Source: Sparassis latifolia (Eukaryota; Basidiomycota; Agaricomycetes; Polyporales; Sparassidaceae). From it: a stretch of DNA of 64,000 nt. The position numbers were made by a program, and so were the translations under genes. Numbering within the stretch: the first letter of the stretch is position 1; each line of letters begins with the position of its first letter. Under the pieces are notes generated by a model. That model saw nothing but the letters and a program-made list of their open reading frames with translations. It searched no databases and was not told where the DNA came from. The stretch covers positions 2,294,001 to 2,358,000 of the forward strand of contig CM031562.1 of NCBI GenBank assembly GCA_018466975.1, written 5' to 3'. This document shows, one piece after another, positions 55,463 through 64,000 of this stretch.

Positions 55463-57120
55463 GGTAGAATATACAAAAGCAGTGAAATAGATGTCTGAGA
55501 ATAAGCAGGAGAGGCTCAGCAGCTGAAATATAGCAGAGATCAGACAGCAAGGATAGAGCAAGAGAGAGAGAGAGAGATAGATCAGATTACAGTGATTGCA
55601 ATCAAAAGGACTTGTGCGCGCGAGCCCATGGAGATCACGTGATATGCTTGGAGGGCCGGACTTCCCGAAATCTAGTGGACAGTGGCTGAAATTTGATCGG
55701 AGTCCGAAAATCGTCCAAATATAGCAATATTCCAGCCACCAGTGTACACCTTCTGCATATGGAAGGTGCTTGACGTGTCTGGTGTCTGGGGCACATGACC
55801 GAACAAACATGGCCAAATAGTTGGTTTTATGAGCTGGCGCAACTTCCTCTCTCTCTTCCTTCTCTACCACCATCATCCCCTTCTAGCAAGCCGGCCACAA
55901 GTGGCTGAGCTTTGTTGCTGCATGTTGCCATGGGCATGCAGTGTCAAAGCTCAGTTATTTGTGCATGCCTTTGTAAGGTAATTGTTTCTTTTCCTGTAGA
56001 TAGTATTATGTAATATGCACTTTACTGACATCATCCCATGGCTGGTCTTTGGCCAGTCATGGGGTACATGTGAGTTTTGGGGATCACTGGGCATGCAGCA
56101 GCGAGCTGCAGAGGGCTCCGTGTTGTGGGGGCGACCCACTCGCGTCCCTCACCTGGTACTTGAGATTTGGGGGATCACTGGGCATGCGGCGGCGAGCTGC
56201 AGAGGGCTCCGCGTTGTGGGGGCGACCCACTCGTGCCTCTTACCCAGTATATATGGGAATTGGGGGATTTTGCACTTCGGTGCCAATGTGCTTCAGCGTA
56301 CTTGCATCTAGGCGCATATGTGCTCTGCACATTACATTGTCGCTGGCCATCAGCCTTGTGCTGTGCGAGTCGTGCGTGGAGCCGCCATTGGCCTGCTCCA
56401 CAAGGTCAGTCTTTTTTACTTGTTTGTTTCTTTTTGCATGGTATGGTGCGAGTACAGGAAGTGTAAGGAAGATGTGGTAAGTACTCCACAGCATATCATA
56501 CAGATACTGACAAGGGTTCTTCAGCATATGGTGGGTTTTATGGCAGTGGTGAAGACCAGGCCAAATCCTATAGTGGATTGAAAGAACCGGTGAGTTTTTT
56601 TCCTTGCATTTTGAAGAATACTGACCTCTTGATGTTTCCACAGCCTCTTACACATATACTGAAAATTGACGACGGTCACTGCAGTGCGAGCAATGCAGCA
56701 CGCAAGGTGAGCATTTTCTAACGTTTTCCGACTGTTTTCTGACTTCCTTTTGGTGTTTTGCAGATTGTATTTGTACTTTCCTTGTAGTCTATTTTCTTTC
56801 ATTTTTCCCTTCTTCCTGGTGCTTGTGGCGAATGAGGGAGGACCCGCCCTCAGTCATCACAAGTCACCTTTTGTTTTCCATCTTTGTAGTTAGAAAAAAT
56901 TGTAATACTTGAGTTTGTATCCATGAAGCATGAATAAGGTAAAGCCATGCCGGTATGCTGGACAATGCACGGGCGCTTAAGTCACGTGATCACATCACGC
57001 GCCACCGTGTGCACTTTTTGAACCCTTCGCCCTGTCCAAATTTCCATCTTGCCTCTTCCCACCATCTGCTACAACAGCAATTCCAGTACTTTCATCCTTT
57101 CAAAAGCCCTACTATCAACC
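55463..57120. other. Divergent intergenic region of the KDZ element, with a 91-bp repeat
   Basis: No gene is supported. It should hold promoters for the minus-strand PHD gene and the plus-strand accessory gene. A GA-rich simple run lies at about 55560-55576. Frames of 85-140 codons near 56.0-56.6 kb overlap one another and partly arise from the 91-bp direct repeat listed next. Confidence 0.5.
56081..56260. repeat. 91-bp direct repeat, two copies
   Basis: GGATCACTGGGCATGC begins at 56081 and again at 56172. The copies share a GAGCTGCAGAGGGCTCCG core and GGGGGCGACCCACTCG, with only a few substitutions. A partial third start (GGGGGATT) is visible near 56261. Confidence 0.9.
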
Positions 57121-57888
57121 ATGGCTGGCAAAGCTTGTTGGTCGAAGCCCTATGGCTCCATGATGGTGTTGTACTACCCTAAGTGGAGAGACAGCAAGCG
57201 TGGTGCACGTGCAGCTGTTGTGACAAAGGTCTCAGAGGCGATTACAGCAAGGGCAAATGCAAAGGGATGGGACAGGCCCAAGGTCAACACTCAAGTACGT
57301 TGACATGGTAAATTTTTTCAGTCTACATCTTCTCAGTTCCTGCATAGCAAATCGGCAACTGGTTCGCAAATAATAAGGCCGCATTAGATCTCGGAATCAT
57401 TCCTGGCACGACAGATCACAAGTTCTCTCTCGCAGATGCTGAACGCATGGCCAAGGATGACGATTATCCCGATCCGACTGAAGGTGAAGGTGGGGCTGAT
57501 CCCGCCACTGTGGATGACGATGACATAGAGCCATTCTCGGTGGAGGAAGATGCAGCTGATGTGCGAAAGAAGATGATGGGGCAGAAGTGGTCTTTGCGAA
57601 AGACTGCACACTGGGCATGGCAAGAGGAGCTGTTGGAAAGGGTTGGCTAGGAGCATCCTGATGCGAAGGATCAAGTTGAGAAATTGGTCTGGTATACCAA
57701 GGCATTTGTAGATAAATGGCATGACCTGACCGACGAGGAGCGAGATGAACTGAAAGTGCTTGCTGCGAAGAAGACGGAGGAGTCGCAGATGGATCGAGCT
57801 GGGCAAATTGCCTATGCTCAAAAGCATCTTGGCAGGATGGGTGAAGACTTCATCCAGACTGTGGAGACAAAGATGGGCATCTTTGTCA

Positions 57889-58301
57889 GTTATGAAAGAT
57901 AATCTTTTCTATCAATAAGTAGCAAATTTTCATAAGAATTGCTACTTTTAAGTAGATTTATTTGTAGGTGCATAGATTAACTCAGGATAATCGTAATATA
58001 ATCTGAGGATAATCTTCTGGATAATCTGAGAATAATCTGAAGATTAGCAATAAAATACAATTTTAACTTTGACACCAGCCAGGATTGAACCCTGGACCTT
58101 AGGTTGATTTTGTAGAATATAATTCCAAGTGACACTTTAGACCACTTGACCATTAGGCCATACATCACAACTATCTTATATTAAATTAGACATCTTTTTC
58201 TTGAAAAAGACTTAGCCAAATTCTGTCAATTAGAAAAGAGTAAGTAAAAGACACTTGACTTTTATCATAGATAGACAAGACTTATAAACAAACATTACTC
58301 T
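57889..58301 (-). repeat. Left inverted arm of the foldback element
   Basis: This is the reverse complement of 58622-59073. It includes the minus-strand copy of the tRNA-like segment (B-box complement GGATTGAACC near 58080-58091) and repeated GATAATC/GATTATC motifs near the outer end. Confidence 0.9.
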
Positions 58302-58621
58302 GAGGCTTATAGTCTTTTCTAATGCTTGCAGCCTTTATATAATGTAGTACAATATGTAATTAATAGAATATATGTTTCTACAGTTACTTCAGCAAAACAG
58401 AACTTTGCTATACAATTAGAAGATAGCTATAAAGATCTTGTATATGTAAGTGCTCAGTCTATAATATAATAGACTCTAGAGTATAAGCCTAAAATGAACA
58501 AATAAAATACTGTCTCTCAATAACTTGTTATATATTATAGATGACTATATTAAGATACTCTATAGTACTGCATGATAGTTTACAAAAACTGTAAGCTGTA
58601 GAACAAGACTATAATAAGATG

Positions 58622-59073
58622 CAGAGTACTGTTTGTCTATAAGTCTTGTCTATCTATGATAAAAGTCAAGTGTCTTTTACTTACTCTTTTCTAATAGACA
58701 GAATTTGGCTAAGTCTTTTTCAAGAAAAAGATGTCTAATTTAATATAAGATAGTTGTGATGTATGGCCTAATGGTCAAGTGGTCTAAAGTGTCACTTGGA
58801 ATTATATTCTATAAAATCAACCTAAGATCCAGGGTTCAATCCTGGCTGGTGTCAAAGTTAAAATTGTATTTTATTGCTAATCTTCAGATTATTCTCAGAT
58901 TATCCAGAAGATTATCCTCAGATTATTCTCAGATTATCTGAAAGATTATATTACGATTATCCTGAGTTAATCTATGCACCTACAAATAAATCTGCTTAAA
59001 AGTAGCAATTCTCATGAAAATTTGCTACTTATTGATAGAAAAGATTATCTTTCAAAAGATTATCTTTCATAAC
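58622..59073 (+). repeat. Right inverted arm of the foldback element, with tRNA-like segment
   Basis: It runs from CAGAGTACTGTTTGTC to TTTCATAAC. A pol III-type A box and B box lie 50 bp apart, and a T-arm-like stem (CCAGG/CCTGG) surrounds GTTCAAT. An acceptor stem could not be paired convincingly, so this is called tRNA-derived rather than a tRNA gene. Confidence 0.85.
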
Positions 59074-62000
59074 TCTGGCCTTGCCGACAGAGAAGCCCAC
59101 GCAGATTCGGCGCACCAAGTAAGTCTCGGCCATCATTATTTGCATTATTTTATTCACTGCCATCCTAGGCTTCAGTCACCTGATACTGGTGGCTTTCTGA
59201 AGTTCACCGACTCTGTCGATGACTGGCAGAAAGATTTGTGGAAGAAGTGGGGGATGTGGGCAATGAATGTTATGAGTAAGTCATACCCATGGAATACGAA
59301 GCAACATGCACTAATCAATGACTAGTTCCCGATGAGCTTAAGGATAATGATGCCGAAGAAGAGGATGAAATCGCACTCACCGATGTGCAGCACGAGATCG
59401 ATGATGATGGCAATGCCATCGTTCCTGCATTTGAGGAGACGTGGAAGCTGACTCAAAAGCGTCATTTGGTCCGGGCCATTGTGACTCACCAGCATCGTAA
59501 GCTTCATTCTCAAAAGTGAATCTGTATCCATGCTGATGATATACATGCAGGAAAGATTGTTGATTCCAAGCATGCAAAGTGCCCTGTGAAGAAGATCAGT
59601 GAAGATGTCCGCAAGTACATTGATGAGGCATGTTGGCCGGACAGCATGGTCTTTGCCGAACCTTGGAACATCGGTATTGACAACATCGATTTGCTCCTCA
59701 AGCACTGGGTGAATCGACAGGCTATTGGCTCGGTTGCTTTCCAATTTCTGGTAGCAGCTGGTGGAGGTGATGCCGTGAAGCCCAGGGGGAAAAAGCAGAA
59801 AGACGTCACTGATATGAATGTTGGCGATTCGGCAGATGAAGGGGACCAGGATGACAACGATAATGAGATGGAGGTCGGAGTCAATCGTCACACAAAGGGC
59901 AAAGGCAAGCAGCCTGCCATAAGGAAGAAGCATGTTCCCCCACATTCTGAGGAGGAGTTCGACTTGGATAATGTTTCCAGCAGTGAGGATGACTTAGTGG
60001 GGGTAAAGACGAAGGCTGCGATGAACAAGGCCAAGTCGACGCACACTGCCAATACTGCCTATGATGAGGAGGGATGGCAGCCATTTTCTGCACAGGATCT
60101 TGTCGATGTTCCTCGGACGGGAGATGCGAGTTCATCTGGAGTTGCTGGTGCTCCGGCAGCAATTGCACATGCAAGGAAACTCTATCCGAGGATCGCCAAT
60201 CACCCGGAAGGTATTATTCTGTGGCCCAGGTCAATGATGGTTGATGCCGACTGGTATAAGCACGATGTTAGCAGAATTGTGATCCCTCTGCCAGCAATTT
60301 CACTTCCAGATCCCGCTGAAAATGATGCGCAGAGCTAGAGTGGGTTGACTGCCAGAAGGCGATTTTACTGACAACATCTGCCCGATTCCAAGGCTTCAGG
60401 ATACTTGACCTCGAACATATCGTTCAGCGACCATCAATGGCACGGTTGGATAATCCAGGATGTTTCGCTCCGCGGTTGCTGGCTGACGACACTGCTGCTA
60501 TTCCTGAAGAATATGTAAAGGTGTGGAAATATGAGCCTGGAGTATGGCAAGCTATCGAGCATCCTCTTCGAGAGCAATGGACGCTTGCAGGCAATTGGGT
60601 TGGTGGTCTTCCACGCATTGCACCATCCTATAAAGCCTTTCTGCAATGGAATTCCCCTCTGATGTGAGCAGTTACTGTTTTGGTCCAACTGATCGGGTCT
60701 CATACTTGTTATTAGCAATAATCCGGAAGATGGATCGCCTGCTTCGGCAACTCAGCGATCTGAATTTCTTTTATCTCTGTCTACCTTTAAGGAGTACAGG
60801 CTTCTTGTCAAAGTCTGCCGACTCACTCCCGTAAGTCAATTTGCTTTCCGATAGATTATTCATCTGATCAGAGATGTAGTGTGTCACACTGATGCTCAAA
60901 AAATATCATCGCCCAGCATGGGCATCATGGGAACTCGCACACCGTGAACTCCCTCCCGACTTCTGCACGCCGAAGGGAATTGAGACCTTCTGTGCTTATA
61001 TTGAGGCACAACCGTATCAGGGATTTGAGATGCTGACCTCAGCTTTGGAGCTCTCACTCATGACATTGGCAATTGGCTTGGTACTGCGATTCATCGCCGA
61101 GCATAATGATCCACAGACAGTTGCACTTGGCCTTGATGACACCCTCGTGTTGCAGCTTTATCGACTATGTTGGCTCTTTGCACAGCAGATTCGTGCATAT
61201 ACGAAGACCGCATATGCAGAGGGTGGCCTGACAGCAGATGAATTCTCAGCATACTCAGCGATGACAGGCCTCGTGGAGGAGCCAGTGATTGTAGAGCATC
61301 GGATGGTGTGTATGCTGCGAAAGCAAATGGATAAGGCCGGTAGGTGGATCGGGCAAGGCCAACCTCATAGGTGCAAAAGGATCCGACATTCTGTGAGGGA
61401 TGTCGTGGTCATGCTCTCCGCTGATGCAACTCTTAACGATGTTAACGAATATCTGACTGATGACTACATGCGACACTATCGGGAAAAGGTAGAGTTGGGT
61501 CCTGTGCGAACAGCAGAAGCTGCATTGCTGATCTCCCAACAGTTGATCAAGACTACATCAGCACCTGCCGATTCTCAAGCAGCCACGGCTGATAGCACTG
61601 CTGTGCAGCCACAGGTGAGAACATCCATCCATCTCCTTGATCATAGTGCTGAAGTTAAACAGGCCTCATCTCAGCTGCAACGTCGCCGAGCCCAGCCCAC
61701 TCCTCCACCGGTAGAGTTTTTAGCTAATAGTGATGATGAACCGGCACCTCAGGAACGTCCAAAAACCCGCCAGCGACAACATCATCAGCAGGCTCCTCCT
61801 GTTGCGGCCGGAGAGCCTCCAGAGGAGGATCAATTGCAAGAGGAACCCACCAGGTTTTGTTGGCATGGTTTTTTATTGTCTTCACATTTGCTAATCGTGT
61901 TCATTTTTTAATCACAATAGATCTGCTGGAAAGAAGAGAACTCGGGCACAGGCCAAAGATGGAGGCACTGCTCCCAGTACCTCCAGTGCTGTCATTCCAC

Positions 62001-62140
62001 GTCGCACTGGCCGAGTGACTGTAGCAACAAGGAAGGCTCAAGCAGCTGCAGCTGGGGTGACAGCAGTGACAGAGGCGACACCTGCTCAGGCGGCAAAGGC
62101 CAAGGCTCCTGCATGGAAAAAGAAGGGATCTCGGAAGTAG

Positions 62141-62376
62141 ATATAATTTGCGCATTGTTATAACCTTGTCATGTTATGCAATATGAGAATCACGTTTTTT
62201 ATGATTTGCACGAGGTAGAAAATCATATGACTAACACCAGGCAGCCAGCAAAATGATTACTCATTCATCACGTAATTTGTATTTCATGGAGCATGCGGCC
62301 TGCACATGTTGATAAAGAGATTGCCTGCCACTTTCTTCTCCCTTGCTTTATCCCCACCACTTTCACCGGCATCACA
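62141..62376. other. Spacer between the accessory gene and the transposase gene
   Basis: An AT-rich spacer of about 240 bp. The last 50 bases before the ATG at 62377 are C/T-rich, as expected for a promoter-proximal leader of the transposase gene. Confidence 0.5.
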
Positions 62377-64000
62377 ATGTCTCCAAGAAGTCAAAAGCAG
62401 TCCAGGAAATCGAAGCGCTGTCGCAGTTCAATTGAGGATGTTGACCTTGTAGAGGTCCGGGCACGCCAGGGCAGAAAGTGGGTGATGCGAGCTGTGCAAG
62501 GTACACCAAAGTCGAGTCCTGGGACAGGAAGGAGGAAGGGTACAGCTGTAGAAGGACCAAGCCGGACTTTAGCTGCGCCCTCTGGAAATCACATTATTGG
62601 TGATGATGGCCTGGATCCGTTTGCTCTGAAACCGCTGTCAACTAGGACACGTAGTGGCAAGGTGAGTGAAGAATGATGGAGATGATGTTTGCTCACTTTT
62701 TCCACATTGTAGTCACAACAGGACCTGATGTGTTCATGGCTTCCCTATCGGGCTGAGTATCTGTCGGAGATATTGGGCATGGAGGCACCTTCGGAGGATT
62801 GTGGATGCACTAATTGCAATGCACCTGATGGCCAGTTTCGTTGTCGAGACTGCTGGGGGGATCATTTTGAATGTCTCCGATGCTGCCTTGATTCACATCG
62901 CCGACAACCATTTTATCGTCTCGAACACTGGGTTCAGAATCGGTTTGTCAAAATCTCTCTGGCTTCAATGGGGTTCGTCCTTCACCTGGGGCATGGCGGA
63001 AATGTATGTCCATGTGGATTTGGTGTCCAAGATGGATGGGAGGATGTCATTAATATTGGGGGAGATCTCGGGCCGCAGCTGGAAGATGAAGGCCAGGTAT
63101 ATTTTTTGGGTGAAGATGTCATAGATGATCGACAGGAGGGAGAGGTGGTTATTGCTTCATGCAATGGAGTCTATGTGCAAAAGGTAAAATGGTGTATATG
63201 TCCTGATGCAGCTCCTTGCCACATTCAGATGCTTCGAATGGCCCTTTATCCTGCCAGTCAGCTTCGCCCCAGAACAGTGTTCACCTTTGATGTCCTCAAA
63301 TATTTTAGTATTGATGCCATAGTTTGCAACACCTCGGCATCCAGGTTCTACACCAAGATGCAATGGTTAACCAATAATGCTGCACCCCAAACTGTTCCTG
63401 TGAGTAATCTTAGTTATATGATAAGTCTCTTGGAGGTAATCTGCCTGTTTTAGGACCGTTATAGGGAACTCATGAGGGTTTCCCGCCAGTGGCGAGATAT
63501 TGCAGTTTGGAAATGGTTTGGCTTTGGCCATGACCTTCTTAAGAGCCCAGGTCATGGGGAGTTGGCTTATTTTTGTCCAGCTTGCCCCCAACCATGTCTC
63601 AATTTACCTGAGAATTGGCAAGAAGATCCTAAAATGTGAGTGTGATAATAAATGATTTCAGAGCTCTGACTGAAATTCAAGATAAAGCGGTGTGTATCGT
63701 CGCACAATAGTGGCAGATGGAAACTTCACCTTGGAGCATATGAAGATGTGTCGGCCTGAGAATGATGTGCCTCTGACTAATGGTCAAGGATTCATGGTTG
63801 ATGATGTGGAGTATCAAGATCATTTGAAGTGCAGTAAAGAAACTATTGAGGTGCGTGCAATAAGATGAGTTGGAACTGCAATTGAGCTCTGGGAGATATC
63901 TGCAGAAATCTAGATGTGCAAATCACCATGCTGTGAATCAGGCCAATGCTAATCGCCATAATTTGGAGGCCACAGGTGTTGGAGCATGTGTCTGTGCTCG
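62377..64000 (+). CDS. KDZ-class transposase, 5' part (runs off the window)
   Basis: This is a predicted RNase H-fold DNA transposase of the Kyakuja-Dileera-Zisupton class. Exons 62377-62661, 62713-63399, 63454-63635 and 63689 onward are in phase. After a basic Arg/Lys/Ser N-terminus comes the CxC2 cysteine cluster typical of KDZ proteins: CGCTNCNAPDGQFRCRDCWG, ECLRCCLDSHRRQPFYRLEHW and SLASMGFVLHLGHGG. It is followed by KWCICPDAAPCHIQMLRMAL with FTFDVLKYFSIDA, DRYRELMRVSRQWRD, a CPACPQPCLNLPENW zinc motif and VADGNFTLEHMK. The Asp of VADGNF is the expected first catalytic acidic residue. The remaining catalytic residues lie beyond 64000. Confidence 0.87.

Larger units (their letters stand above)
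57889..59073. mobile_element. Foldback element with about 410-450-bp terminal inverted repeats
   Basis: The left arm 57889-58301 and right arm 58622-59073 are inverted copies of each other, more than 90 percent alike by eye. Outer ends are GTTATGAAAGATAATC and its complement. The right arm has two extra short duplications. The 320-bp loop is AT-rich and non-coding. Each arm holds a tRNA-like segment: on the right arm an A-box-like TGGTCAAGTGG (58772-58782) and a B box GGTTCAATCC (58833-58842). No transposase is present and no clear target duplication was found. The element interrupts an exon of the accessory gene. Confidence 0.9.
57121..62140 (+). pseudogene. Large KDZ-linked accessory gene, interrupted
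   Basis: The function is unknown; similar large proteins occur beside KDZ transposases in agaricomycetes. Exon 1 is 57121-57294 (MAGKACWSKPYGSMMV, YYPKWRDSKRGARAAV). Exon 2 begins at 57348 with QIGNWFANNKAALDLG, vaguely like a homeodomain third helix. The frame meets TAG at 57648-57650 and then a 1,185-bp insertion (57889-59073). Past it the same protein resumes (PTEKPTQIRRT; TDSVDDWQKDLWKKWG; WKLTQKRHLVRAIVTH; an acidic, Lys-rich linker; EWVDCQKAILLTTSARFQ; GNWVGGLPRIAPSYKAFL; KKYHRPAWASWELAHRELP). It ends in a basic Ala/Lys tail with stop TAG 62138-62140. The frame also slips near 60335. Most other junctions have good GT-AG sites in phase. Confidence 0.6.

Noticed and set aside
58750..58860. 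Functional tRNA gene in the foldback arm
   Set aside because: A and B boxes and a T-arm are visible, but the acceptor stem does not pair and the anticodon arm is not convincing; called tRNA-derived only.
57977..58941. Pair of near-identical small proteins at 57977-58168 (minus) and 58756-58941 (plus)
   Set aside because: They are the same stretch of the inverted arms, with tRNA-like sequence translated; not genes.

Overview
The window is a nuclear segment of a basidiomycete fungus, most likely an agaricomycete. The genes are dense in short introns (typically 50-65 nt, GT-AG). Several proteins are recognisable in their basidiomycete form: an iron-type two-finger GATA repressor, Opi1, a HAUS6-like augmin subunit and a YAT amino acid permease. 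The mobile elements (Copia, KDZ/Kyakuja with TET/JBP) also fit that group. All calls come from reading translations and splice signals by eye; no search was run.

Region 1 (about 1-18.9 kb) is a conserved, GC-rich gene block: HAUS6-like (+), 60S ribosomal protein eL37 (-), amino acid permease (+), two-finger GATA factor of the Urbs1/SRE iron-regulator type (+), Opi1-like phospholipid regulator (+) and a glutathione S-transferase (+). For six of these the exon structure could be closed base by base with correct phase, including 3-, 6-, 7-, 8-, 13- and 16-nt exons and a 35-nt intron.

Region 2 (about 19-31.4 kb) is decaying, duplicated DNA. It holds an aldo-keto reductase remnant and a large tandem duplication (about 20.56-24.11 kb and 24.13-28.61 kb). 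The duplication carries two copies of an unknown small spliced gene and two copies of the start of a gene related to an intact gene at 38.6-40.9 kb. A deaminase-like pseudogene follows.

Region 3 (31.4-47.5 kb) has a nearly complete Ty1/Copia retrotransposon with 234-bp LTRs and a 5-bp target duplication. It sits just upstream of a multi-pass membrane protein gene. Beyond it are an uncharacterised Pro/Ser-rich gene (-), a coiled-coil gene (+) and an F-box gene (+), separated by long gene-poor stretches.

Region 4 (about 49.5-64 kb) looks like one large transposon of the KDZ (Kyakuja-Dileera-Zisupton) class, cut by the right edge of the window. From left to right it has a tandem array in which the palindrome CTATATAG recurs with alternating 56/42-bp spacing; a degenerate TET/JBP 5-methylcytosine dioxygenase gene (-) with three in-frame TGA codons; a PHD-finger/zinc-ribbon gene (-); a roughly 1,200-residue accessory gene (+), itself broken by a stop codon and by a 1.2-kb foldback element with tRNA-like sequence; and the KDZ transposase with its CxC2 cysteine cluster (+, incomplete). 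Linkage of KDZ transposases with TET/JBP genes is known in basidiomycetes. The array as a possible transposase-binding end, the nested foldback element and the stepwise decay of the partner genes are what is specific to this locus.
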